DNA from: a virus
Strand: one strand, 5' to 3'
DNA length: 38,837 bases
IMG/VR virus record: IMGVR_UViG_3300048015_000157
Span: 1-38,837 of that record
A program made the translations under genes and the position numbers. Positions 23,185 through 30,954 of this stretch are shown here, piece by piece. Within the stretch, counting starts at the first letter, position 1. Each line of letters begins with the position of its first letter. A model generated the notes under the pieces. The model did not search any database and was not told the DNA's origin. It was given only the letters and a program-made list of their open reading frames with translations.

Positions 23185-23219
23185 GACCGGCGCCTGTGAT
23201 GGGCGCCGGTCTTCTTTTT
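23185..23219 (+). terminator. Strong intrinsic terminator after the sheath gene
   Basis: A perfect 10-bp stem GACCGGCGCC / GGCGCCGGTC, a 7-base loop and a TTCTTTTT tail. It lies 21 bases past the sheath stop and 12 bases before the tube gene leader. Confidence 0.85.
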
Positions 23220-23231
23220 GGAGAGAGACCG

Positions 23232-23687
23232 ATGGCGTTCGTCAACAACTTCCTGGTCGGTACCGACCTCAGCTTGACGATCTTCAACAACCAGAACCCG
23301 AGCGGCGCCGTGCTGCTCGACGGCAAGCGCACGCGCTTCCGCACCAAGGACAAGAGCAAGCTGATCAAGTCCGACCCGATCGACAACGGGGGCATCCCGG
23401 ATCATCGCGTGCTCCCGGACGGCTGGAACGGCACGATCGAAGTCGACAAGCAGAGCGACGACTTCGCGACGCTCTACGCGTTCCTCGAGGCGAACTACTA
23501 CGCGGGGAACCTGCAGCAGTTCTTCACGATCACCGAGACGGCGCCGAACCTGCGCACGTCCGGCACCTCGCGCTACCAATACAGCAACTGCGTCTTCCAC
23601 GACTACGATCCGGGCGAGTGGACGAAGGAATCGCAAGTCAAAGCCAGCGTCGAGTTCGACGCGGCGCAACGAATCAAGGTGCAATAG
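23232..23687 (+). CDS. Tail tube protein
   Basis: Encodes 151 residues; GGAGAGAG precedes the ATG. Beta-rich with few helices (D-L-S-L-T-I-F-N-N, D-G-W-N-G-T-I-E-V, Q-V-K-A-S-V-E-F-D), the size expected of contractile-tail inner tubes, and located between the sheath and chaperone genes. Hexamers stack to form the DNA channel. The call rests on synteny, size and composition. Confidence 0.8.
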   Translation: MAFVNNFLVGTDLSLTIFNNQNPSGAVLLDGKRTRFRTKDKSKLIKSDPIDNGGIPDHRVLPDGWNGTIEVDKQSDDFATLYAFLEANYYAGNLQQFFTITETAPNLRTSGTSRYQYSNCVFHDYDPGEWTKESQVKASVEFDAAQRIKVQ

Positions 23688-24025
23688 TGGCCGACCAAGC
23701 CGACCAAGTCGAAGTGAAGCTCTCGGATCGCACGACGGCGGTCCTGGCTCCGCTGTCCGCCATCGAATCGCTCAACGCCGACGAGCTCGTCGGCGCGTCG
23801 CGCAGTCCGGCCGCGGCGAACAAGGTCTACGCGATCTGCTCGATCCGCCAGCTCAACGGTGAGCCGGTCAATCCGCAGAAGAACAAGGCTGAATTCATCT
23901 CCGTCGCGAGCCGTCTCGACTTCGGCGAGATGCTCAAGCTCGGCATCGAGTACGGCAAGATCACCGAAGCGACGTTCTCGGACGAGCTAAAAAACGAGTT
24001 AGCCGCCCTTTCGTCCGACTCGTAG
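23687..24025 (+). CDS. Tail assembly chaperone G (short form)
   Basis: Encodes 112 residues from a GTG overlapping the tube stop. It is acidic and mostly helical after an N-terminal strand pair (V-E-V-K-L-S-D-R-T-T-A-V-L), the G-type chaperone layout that coats the tape measure protein during tail assembly. Near its end it carries the slippery heptamer at 23989. Most ribosomes should stop at 24025; a fraction shift to make the GT form. Confidence 0.82.
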   Translation: MADQADQVEVKLSDRTTAVLAPLSAIESLNADELVGASRSPAAANKVYAICSIRQLNGEPVNPQKNKAEFISVASRLDFGEMLKLGIEYGKITEATFSDELKNELAALSSDS

Positions 24026-24180
24026 CGAGCATCGTCAACTGGTCGAACGGCGGCGTCACGCACGCGCAGGCGTTGTCGTGGCAGCCGGACGAGCTCTTGA
24101 TGTGGTACATCGCCTACGGTGAGGCCCAGGGCGGCACGTGGGACTACGATCGCGGCTGGTGGGACGAGGAGGACGACTGA
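23687..24180 (+). CDS. Tail assembly chaperone GT (-1 frameshift fusion)
   Basis: A -1 slip at 23989-23995 continues the protein from 23995 with R-V-S-R-P-F-V-R-L-V and reads through W-Q-P-D-E-L-L-M-W-Y-I-A-Y to a stop at 24178-24180. The extension is about 61 residues, acidic and W/Y-rich at its end, typical of T domains. The stop overlaps the ATG of the next gene at 24180, which independently supports the frame. In lambda-like and P2-like phages, G:GT ratio controls tape measure packaging. Confidence 0.85.
23989..23995 (+). promoter_or_regulatory. -1 programmed frameshift site A AAA AAC
   Basis: A perfect X-XXY-YYZ heptamer in the correct phase (codons CTA AAA AAC), thirty bases before the zero-frame stop and immediately before an open -1 extension with its own protein-like content. 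The six-A run is very rare in this high-GC DNA, which strengthens the case. Confidence 0.88.
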
Positions 24181-24650
24181 TGCGCGAGCTGCGTCACCTC
24201 CGCGAGCTCGTTCACGTGTTCGAACAGGCGGCGGTCCAGCACGAGGTCGCGCTCGGCGCGCTCACCGCAGCGTCGGCGCGCGTGCTGCACGAGAAGGTGC
24301 GGCACGTCTTCGGTGACGAGACGAAGCTCGCCGAGCTCGCCGACGCGACGCAAGAAGAGCGCGTGCGGCTCGGCTACTCGCCGAACGATCCGCTTCTCCG
24401 CGACGGTCGCATGCTGCGTGACAGCATCGAAGAGGCGCACTCGCACGACACCGCCGGCGTCGGATCGGCCGAACCGGTGATGGTCGCGCACGAGTACGGC
24501 TACTACAACGTGCGCGCGCAGCGCAACGTGCCGGCGCGGCCGGTCTTTCATATCGCGATGGACGAGAGCGCTCCCGAGATCGAGGAGATGATCAACGAGG
24601 CGCTCTCGTTCACATTCAGCGCCCCGGCCAGCGTGGAGCTGAAGCCGTAG
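24180..24650 (+). CDS. Mu gpG-like virion morphogenesis/tail completion protein
   Basis: Encodes 156 residues; ATG overlaps the GT stop. Features of the phage virion morphogenesis family: a helical N-terminus, D-G-R-M-L-R-D-S-I near residue 80, V-G-S-A-E-P-V-M-V-A-H-E-Y-G around 100, and the I/V-P-A-R-P-V-F motif at ~120. These proteins act at head-tail joining or tail completion. Finding it between the chaperone and tape measure genes is less common than near the capsid genes. Confidence 0.65.
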   Translation: MRELRHLRELVHVFEQAAVQHEVALGALTAASARVLHEKVRHVFGDETKLAELADATQEERVRLGYSPNDPLLRDGRMLRDSIEEAHSHDTAGVGSAEPVMVAHEYGYYNVRAQRNVPARPVFHIAMDESAPEIEEMINEALSFTFSAPASVELKP

Positions 24651-24662
24651 AAGGAGACGTCG

Positions 24663-27014
24663 ATGATCGGTCCAGGCGGATGGGTCGTCGGCGTCTTCCT
24701 GCGATTCCAGTCGAACGGCCCGGCGACGATGACGCGGCTCGCGTCGACGACGGCGGCTGCGAACGCGCAGCTCGCACGCCAGACCGGGATGATCGATAAG
24801 AACGCCCTGGCGATGGCGAACTACAAGCGCAAGCTCGAAGACGTGCGCTTCGCGCAGATGCGGTTCGGGACGATGGGCGCCGGGGCCATCGCCGGCATCG
24901 GTATCACGGCGATGGGAACCGCGTTGTCGCACGCCGCGAAACTCCAGCAGATTCTCCTCTCGATCAAGAACGAGACCGGCGCCAGCACCGCGCAACTCGG
25001 TCAGTTCTACGACGCCGCGTTCCAGATCGCTGACAAGAACGGCATGACGGTCGAAGCGTCCGGCGAGATCCTCCGAACGATCTCTCGCCTCACCGCCGGC
25101 CAGTTCGACGTCAACAAGATGATCAAGGTCGCGCCGGTCGTTGCCGACTACGCTTCGATGGTTCACTTCAACCGGCCGGAGATCTCGGTCGAGCGCGCGG
25201 CGCAAACTGGCCTCCAGACGGCGCATCTCTTCCGAGCGTACGATCCCGCCGCGCTGACGAAGCTGCTCGATTCCGTGTACCGGCTCTCGGGCATGATGAG
25301 CGAAGGCCCGGAAGAGGCACTCCGGCAGATGAGCTACTACGTGCCGATGTTCAAGGCGCTCGGCATCGGCGATCAGACGTCGATCGCGACGATGGCGCTG
25401 CTCGATCGCGCCGGCTTCCGCAACAAGGTCGGAACGAACGTCCGCGCCGAGGTGCTCGAGGCGCTCGGGCCGCTCCAGCTCACGAAGCACGCGCAGACCG
25501 GGAAGCTCAACATCCTTCAGGAAATGGGGCTCTTCAAGAACGGAAAGTTCGCGTTCAACCGGCCCGACGGCTCCCTCGACTTCTTCGGCGAGCTCGAGGC
25601 GATCGGCAACTTCGCGCAGCGCGAGCGAAGCCGGGGCATCCCCGCCGCGGAGATCGCGCAGAAGATGTTCGGCGCGCTCGGCAAGCAAGGCGGCACGATT
25701 GCAGCGCTCTTCCTCGATCCGCAGATGGCGCCGATTCTGAAGGGCCTGCGCAACTATCAGAACGATCCGAACGTCGGCCTCACGAGCGGAGGACGTCAGC
25801 GCGACCAGGGTCTCGCGTTCCAAGCCGGCCGCGCCATGAACAACGGCATGGCTGTGGTCACCGAACTCGCGTATCCGTGGCTCAACCAGATGACGGACTT
25901 CTTCCGGAAGATGGGCGACACGTTTCACGGCGCGCAGGTCTGGCTCCATCAGCACCGCGAGATCGAGAAAACGATCGGCGCTGTCTTCGCCGGTATCACC
26001 GCGCTCAGCGCAGTGCGCTTCTCGATCGGCGTCGCGAACATGCTCACGCGCGGGGCGCGCGCGCTCGGCATGATCGCGGAAGAGGCGCCAGCCGCGACGA
26101 CGCTCGGCCGCGTCAGCGGTGCGCTGCGCGCGGTCGATCGGATCTTCACCGGCGGCAGCATCCAGTGGGCCGCGAAGGCGTCGGCGTCGTTCTACCGCGG
26201 CGCGCTCTCACTGACCACGAAGGTGATGGACGCGCTCACGTTCGCGATCGAGAAGTCGATCACGCCGACCGGATTCGGGAAGGCGTTCGGCGAGGCGTTC
26301 GCGAGCGACCTGATCGCCGGCGTGCGCGGCGCGTTCGCCGCCCTGATCGCGCCGTTCCGCGCGCTGCTCATGACGCCGTTCCTGTGGATACAGAACGCGT
26401 TTGGTCGCTTCGGTCCGCAGATCGCGAAGTGGGCGCCGGGGATCGCGCGCGATCTGGACAAGGTCGGCGGCGTCATCGCAAAGGTCGCGCCGTGGTTCGG
26501 GACGCTGCTCGAGCGGCTCACGCCGCTCCTGAACGTCGCCGGCATCGTGCTTACGCCCTCACCGACGGCGCCGGGCGACCTGACGCCGGCAGAGGCCGCC
26601 GCCGAGGCGCATCGGCACCCAGGATCCGCGGCCGCGCGGGGCGGCGGGTGGGGCTCGTTCGACGATAAACCGCGCGCGAGGCCGGCGCACCGCATGGAGC
26701 ACGTAAACCGCGTCTTCCACCCGACGTCGCGCAGCGCGCGCGCGCTCGATCGCGCGCAGCACCATCCGGCGCCCGTCTCGCGTGAGCGCACGCGAGCCGT
26801 GTCCGGTCGCGCCGAGCGCCATCACCACGAGGGCGCGCGGACGCAGGTCACGATCGGGAAGGTCGAGATTTCGCTCCCAAACGTGAAGTCGGGGAAGGAC
26901 GCGAACCAGATCGCCGACGTGTTGCGTAATCCGCGTTCGATGATGGCCTCGGCCGCATCGAACGCGCGGACGCATCACAACGTCCCGATGGTCCTGTCAG
27001 TCCCCCGCACGTAG
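24663..27014 (+). CDS. Tail tape measure protein
   Basis: Encodes 783 residues. It has a glycine/alanine-rich hydrophobic segment at ~68-90 (M-G-A-G-A-I-A-G-I-G-I-T-A-M-G), a large helical core with R-A-A-Q-T-G-L-Q-T-A-H and M-F-G-A-L-G-K-Q-G-G, further hydrophobic stretches (~440-460, 540-570) and a basic, histidine-rich, disordered C-terminus. This is the longest tail gene and sits in the canonical place after the chaperones. It sets tail length and is ejected ahead of DNA. Its end overlaps a minus-strand gene by 18 bp. Confidence 0.85.
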   Translation: MIGPGGWVVGVFLRFQSNGPATMTRLASTTAAANAQLARQTGMIDKNALAMANYKRKLEDVRFAQMRFGTMGAGAIAGIGITAMGTALSHAAKLQQILLSIKNETGASTAQLGQFYDAAFQIADKNGMTVEASGEILRTISRLTAGQFDVNKMIKVAPVVADYASMVHFNRPEISVERAAQTGLQTAHLFRAYDPAALTKLLDSVYRLSGMMSEGPEEALRQMSYYVPMFKALGIGDQTSIATMALLDRAGFRNKVGTNVRAEVLEALGPLQLTKHAQTGKLNILQEMGLFKNGKFAFNRPDGSLDFFGELEAIGNFAQRERSRGIPAAEIAQKMFGALGKQGGTIAALFLDPQMAPILKGLRNYQNDPNVGLTSGGRQRDQGLAFQAGRAMNNGMAVVTELAYPWLNQMTDFFRKMGDTFHGAQVWLHQHREIEKTIGAVFAGITALSAVRFSIGVANMLTRGARALGMIAEEAPAATTLGRVSGALRAVDRIFTGGSIQWAAKASASFYRGALSLTTKVMDALTFAIEKSITPTGFGKAFGEAFASDLIAGVRGAFAALIAPFRALLMTPFLWIQNAFGRFGPQIAKWAPGIARDLDKVGGVIAKVAPWFGTLLERLTPLLNVAGIVLTPSPTAPGDLTPAEAAAEAHRHPGSAAARGGGWGSFDDKPRARPAHRMEHVNRVFHPTSRSARALDRAQHHPAPVSRERTRAVSGRAERHHHEGARTQVTIGKVEISLPNVKSGKDANQIADVLRNPRSMMASAASNARTHHNVPMVLSVPRT

Positions 27015-27350
27015 GAAGTCGACGGGGTTGTGCGCGGCCTCGCGCCGCGCGATCGCGCGCATCTCCCAGCACCAGAGCGCGCGCGACGCCGTGAGGACGG
27101 CGCCGAGGAGGGCCAGCGGATGCACCCAGGGCACCGCCGGCGTGAACCACCAGAGGACGAGCGCGGCCGCTGATCCGCGGCCGTAGCCGGTCGCCGTTCG
27201 GCCCAGCAGCGCCGCGCGCGCGAGCGCTGCGCGCTGCATGTCCCGCATCTGATCGAGCACGCCGGTCCGCTCGCGCTCACGGAAGCCGGGCGCCGGCGGC
27301 TCCACCTCGCCCTCGATGACAGCGGCCCGGATGCCGCGGAAGTCGCGCAT
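26997..27350 (-). CDS. Minus-strand membrane protein (moron)
   Basis: Encodes 117 residues on the minus strand. The ATG at 27350 (M-R-D-F-R-G-I-R) was chosen because the longer frame upstream is arginine/glycine-rich and overlaps the next plus-strand gene. It has two adjacent hydrophobic segments (A-A-A-L-V-L-W-W-F-T-P-A-V and H-P-L-A-L-L-G-A-V-L) between charged ends. No plus-strand reading frame covers 27015-27386, so this gap is best explained by the minus gene. It is convergent with the tape measure gene. Lone reversed genes in late operons are often morons expressed from the prophage; that role is inferred. Confidence 0.6.
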   Translation of the reverse strand: MRDFRGIRAAVIEGEVEPPAPGFRERERTGVLDQMRDMQRAALARAALLGRTATGYGRGSAAALVLWWFTPAVPWVHPLALLGAVLTASRALWCWEMRAIARREAAHNPVDFLRAGD

Positions 27351-27386
27351 GCCGCAGTCTACCACAGCCCGTCCAGAGGAGGCGCC

Positions 27387-28310
27387 GTGAGCTTCTCGTC
27401 GCCGACCGCGACCCAAGGGTACACTCAACCGTCGGACAGTCCCGGGACGACCCCACTGTCGATAGGCGGCGTCTCGTTCAACACCTCCGAGGCGCCTGAG
27501 CGGTTCCCGGTCGGTGCTGTCGAGCAGATGCTGGTCGTCACGACGTTGCCCGGCGGCTCGCGCGTCGTCGCCGCGTTCGGCAACCGTCCGAAGTCGGTCT
27601 CATGGTCGGGTAAGCTCTACGGGAGCAACATCTCGCCGCGGATCCGTCAGATGCGCCTCTACGCGGTGAGCGGCCAGCAAGTGCAGCTGGTGTGGTCGAA
27701 CGAAGTGTACGCCGTCGTCGTGAAGGAGTTCACGCCGACCTACTGCGGCGGGTACGCCGAGTACGAAATCACCGTCGAGGTCGTGAAGGACAGCAACGGC
27801 GCCTTCACCGTCTCAAGCGCGACGACGATCGACCAGCAGATCTCCGGCCTTCAGGCGCAGGCTGACGCCGCGAACGCGGCGATCATGAGCGCCGATCCGA
27901 CCGGCTCGCAGGTCTTCCAGGGCGCATATCAGACCGCGAAGTCGGCGGTGCAATCGTCCGCGCCGATCGCGCAGAACATCGTGCAGGCGGCGGCCGAGAT
28001 CGTCCCCGCCGTGCTCGGTGCGGTGACCGCCGTGAAGGGCTACGCGTCCGGGCAGGCGCCGAGCTCACTGCTCTTCGCGAACGCGACGACGTTGGTCAAC
28101 GCGCTGAACAACATCAACGGCAACGTGCAGCGTGGGCAGAGCGCGAGCGGCGTCGTCGTGCAAGGCGGCAACCTGTTTGGACTCTCCGCCCAGCAGTACG
28201 GTGACGTCACGCAAGCGTTCGCGCTCGCGCAGGCCAACGGGCTCTCGTCGCCGTTCCTCTCGGCGCTGAAGTCGACGTTCGTTGCGCTGCCGCCGCTGCT
28301 CGGAAAGTAG
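27387..28310 (+). CDS. Baseplate/tail hub-associated protein
   Basis: Encodes 307 residues from GTG, four bases after GAGGAGG. N-terminal half beta-rich (V-E-Q-M-L-V-V-T-T-L-P-G-G-S-R-V-V-A-A-F-G and V-Y-A-V-V-V-K-E-F-T-P-T); C-terminal half is a long A/Q/S/N helix, probably trimeric. It lies between tape measure and hub genes, where DNA-circularisation/LysM-type baseplate proteins are found, but no LysM motif was seen. Confidence 0.6.
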   Translation: MSFSSPTATQGYTQPSDSPGTTPLSIGGVSFNTSEAPERFPVGAVEQMLVVTTLPGGSRVVAAFGNRPKSVSWSGKLYGSNISPRIRQMRLYAVSGQQVQLVWSNEVYAVVVKEFTPTYCGGYAEYEITVEVVKDSNGAFTVSSATTIDQQISGLQAQADAANAAIMSADPTGSQVFQGAYQTAKSAVQSSAPIAQNIVQAAAEIVPAVLGAVTAVKGYASGQAPSSLLFANATTLVNALNNINGNVQRGQSASGVVVQGGNLFGLSAQQYGDVTQAFALAQANGLSSPFLSALKSTFVALPPLLGK

Positions 28311-28313
28311 ATC

Positions 28314-29606
28314 GTGGGAGCCTTACCGCCAAGCGTTCAGCCGAACATCCCGCTGGCGCCGGTCCTGTCGAACCCGTTTTTCGAAGATCAGAACCCGACC
28401 ACGTACGTGCTGATCGATGGACTGCGCTTCACCCCGGTAGCGTGGTCGATCGAGTCGAACGCGCACGGCGCGACGGACACGGCAACGCTCACGCTCCCAA
28501 TCTCGAACGGTCCGGACTGGACGCAGACCATCTACCGCGGCGACGACGCGGGGAACGCCGACCAGCCGGTCTACGTGAAGATCTACGCGGGGCTGACGAC
28601 GCCGCGTCTGCGCTTCTGGGGGATCGTCGACCTGTACACCGCGCGCCTCACCGGCGACGAGGACGGCGATCGCATCACGTTCCAGTGCCGCTCCCTCGGC
28701 GCACCGTTGCTCACGACGAAGATCACGACGCCGTTCGCCGGCCAGCAGTCGACGACGGCCCAGTTCGTCGCGCAGCAGGCCGCGCGCTTCGGCCTGAACA
28801 CGCAGATCCTGGTGTCGAGTCCCCTGACGATCCAGCAGGTGCTCGGCCACGAGTTCGCGACCGGCGTCCACAGCATCACGATCTGGGAGCTGATGCTGCA
28901 GTGCGCCGTGCAAGACGGCGTCGACATCTGGGTCGACCAGAACACCCTCTGGTACGCCTCCCCCGACCTGATCGCGCGCACGACGATCGATCTCGCCTGG
29001 TTGCGCGACATCAAGTCGATCGACTGCTCGCACGCCACCCAGTTCGCGAAGAACGTGCGCGTCGAGGTGCGGTCCTACCGCAAACGGGTCCGCACGTCGA
29101 CGTACGCGCGCTACCAGACCGGGCCGGACGGATCGTCGGTGCTCGAGCAGAGCGGGAGCCGCGTCGTCACCTCGTCGCCGGTCTTCGGCACCAATCAGTC
29201 CGTGTCGACGACGGTCAGCTCGTCCGGCTCGACGACGACCACGGTCTCGACGCTGACCGGCGGGAGTGCGAGCGGTTCGGCCGGCGTTCCCGCTGGCGAG
29301 AGCGGAAAGGAGCTCTACACGTTCTACTTCCCGAACAAGTCGCAGAGCGATTGCGCCACGCTCGCGAAAATTCTCTGGCAGCGGATCTCGCAGCACGAGT
29401 TCGCGATCTCGATCGAGCTGCCCGTCACCGCCGCGAAGCTCGCGCTCATGGGCAAGACCGCGCTGCTCAACTTGCACGGCCTCCCGTACGCGTATTTCAA
29501 CGCGCAGTACTGGCCGCGCCGGATCACCGAGACGTTCGACACGTCGTCGGGCTGGAATTGGGCGATCGACGCGATCAACCATCAAGGACCGAATGGAGAA
29601 GCGTAG
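28314..29606 (+). CDS. Baseplate hub protein (gpD/gp27-like)
   Basis: Encodes 430 residues from GTG. N-terminal part (F-T-P-V-A-W-S-I-E-S-N-A-H-G-A-T-D-T) and F-W-G-I-V-D-L-Y near 95 match the hub domain pattern seen in P2 gpD and related proteins. A Ser/Thr/Gly loop at ~290-325 interrupts the protein. The C-terminus has Y-W-P-R-R-I-T-E-T-F. It caps the tube end and holds the spike encoded next. Position and pattern agree; no database comparison was possible. Confidence 0.7.
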   Translation: MGALPPSVQPNIPLAPVLSNPFFEDQNPTTYVLIDGLRFTPVAWSIESNAHGATDTATLTLPISNGPDWTQTIYRGDDAGNADQPVYVKIYAGLTTPRLRFWGIVDLYTARLTGDEDGDRITFQCRSLGAPLLTTKITTPFAGQQSTTAQFVAQQAARFGLNTQILVSSPLTIQQVLGHEFATGVHSITIWELMLQCAVQDGVDIWVDQNTLWYASPDLIARTTIDLAWLRDIKSIDCSHATQFAKNVRVEVRSYRKRVRTSTYARYQTGPDGSSVLEQSGSRVVTSSPVFGTNQSVSTTVSSSGSTTTTVSTLTGGSASGSAGVPAGESGKELYTFYFPNKSQSDCATLAKILWQRISQHEFAISIELPVTAAKLALMGKTALLNLHGLPYAYFNAQYWPRRITETFDTSSGWNWAIDAINHQGPNGEA

Positions 29607-30484
29607 TGCATCACAGCGATCTCATCGCGATCGCGTCGTCGCTGCAAGCAGACCGCGACTCGGAGCGTGACCTTGAGGGCGTCGTCGTGGCGGGCTCGTG
29701 GGATCCCAAGGCCGCGACCATCCAGGTCGTCGTCGGCGACTCGTACGCGATCGCGAGCGACGGTAACGGCGACCAGTTCATGCTCATCACCGCCACGGTC
29801 GGCACGACGTACAACGACCAGTACGGCGCGGTGGGCGGCGAGCGCGTGCATCTGCAGCGCGTCGGCGCCGGCTGGGTCGCGCACTTCGAGCACGGCGACG
29901 ACGACAGCATGGCGGCGCCCGCGGGCGAACGCTGGATCGCGCACCGCAACCCGACGACTGGCGCGATCAACGCCTACACGAAGCTGACGAACGACGGTCC
30001 GACGACGGGCGACGGCCTCGCCGGCCACGTCACGCTCGCCGGTGCGCTGCATAAGGCGTCGACGACGAACGGCCACAGCAGCGTGATGGACGACACCGCG
30101 AAGGCGATCACGCACACGTCCTCCGGCGGGCTCGTCCATCAGCTCAACGACGTCAACCAGCAGATCACGCACGTCGCCGGTCAGGTGATGACCATCGTCG
30201 ACGGCTACGGCAACGCGATCTCGCACGTCGTTCCGACCGGCGGCCTCGTCGCGCTCGGCGCGCTCGCGAGCACGCTCGATGCGACGCATGGAGTCATCAA
30301 CAACTCGCACCTATCGACGTTCGAGTCGAACCTGCTTGCGAAGCGCTTGGACGACCTGACGAAGTTCGCGACCGCGATGGTCGGCGCGGGCGTGCCCAAC
30401 GCCGGCGCGGTGATCGGTCTGCTCGCGTCGCTGGTTCACGTTCCGGTCCCGGCCGGGTCGGCCAAAGTCCTCGCCACCTCGTAA
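29606..30484 (+). CDS. Baseplate spike protein (gpV/gp45-like)
   Basis: Encodes 292 residues from GTG overlapping the hub stop. N-terminal OB-like beta barrel (R-D-L-E-G-V-V-V-A-G-S-W, V-V-V-G-D-S-Y-A-I, G-G-E-R-V-H-L-Q-R), then a repetitive beta region (L-V-H-Q-L-N-D-V-N-Q-Q-I-T-H) that would form the triangular needle. It pierces the outer surface of the host when the tail contracts. The C-terminal ~90 residues are helical and hydrophobic, unlike a bare needle tip. Confidence 0.7.
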   Translation: MHHSDLIAIASSLQADRDSERDLEGVVVAGSWDPKAATIQVVVGDSYAIASDGNGDQFMLITATVGTTYNDQYGAVGGERVHLQRVGAGWVAHFEHGDDDSMAAPAGERWIAHRNPTTGAINAYTKLTNDGPTTGDGLAGHVTLAGALHKASTTNGHSSVMDDTAKAITHTSSGGLVHQLNDVNQQITHVAGQVMTIVDGYGNAISHVVPTGGLVALGALASTLDATHGVINNSHLSTFESNLLAKRLDDLTKFATAMVGAGVPNAGAVIGLLASLVHVPVPAGSAKVLATS

Positions 30485-30499
30485 CGGAAGGAGTCGCTC

Positions 30500-30952
30500 A
30501 TGGCCGCTGGCAGCGTCGAGATCGCGATCTCGAACGGCGGCTGGAACGGCGACTTCGCGCTCACCGCGAACGGAGATTTGCAGCTCGCGATCGACACGCC
30601 GGCGACGCCCGCGGCGACCGTGCAGCGGCTCGTGCGCGCGATCCAGACGACGCCACGGCTGACCGACGCCGCCGGGAACCCGATCGCGCGGCCCGACGAC
30701 TGCTTCAACTGCACGTACGGCTCGGGCGTGCGCGCGCTCGTGAACCAGCCGATCACCCCGGCGCTCATCGCCGGCCTGCAGGCGCGCATCATCGCCGCGC
30801 TGCTCGCGGATCCGTCAATCGCCCCGAATCCGCCGCCGGTCGTCAACGTCGGGCAGACCGGCACGTTCACGGTCTCGATCTCGGTGACGTGCTTCGCCGT
30901 CAGCGGCGAGATCGTCACGATCCCATCCCTCACCCTGCCGTACGGGAGCTAA
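30500..30952 (+). CDS. Baseplate wedge protein (gpW/gp25-like)
   Basis: Encodes 150 residues. It has G-D-F-A-L-T-A-N-G-D-L-Q-L near the start and A-A-T-V-Q-R-L-V-R-A-I-Q-T-T. The arrangement of an initial strand pair, helix and final strands is that of gp25/gpW-like wedge proteins, though the family E-P-R motif is not seen. It is directly before gpJ, as in P2 and Mu. Confidence 0.65.
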   Translation: MAAGSVEIAISNGGWNGDFALTANGDLQLAIDTPATPAATVQRLVRAIQTTPRLTDAAGNPIARPDDCFNCTYGSGVRALVNQPITPALIAGLQARIIAALLADPSIAPNPPPVVNVGQTGTFTVSISVTCFAVSGEIVTIPSLTLPYGS

Positions 30953-30954
30953 GC

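Noticed and set aside
24144-25955. A 603-codon minus-strand frame opposite the tape measure gene
   Set aside because: Composition is that of a high-GC antisense shadow (E/R/L/V-rich) without start context or domain, while the plus strand encodes well-supported genes.
28323-29585. A long minus-strand frame opposite the hub gene
   Set aside because: Antisense shadow; the plus strand carries a hub protein with motif and synteny support.
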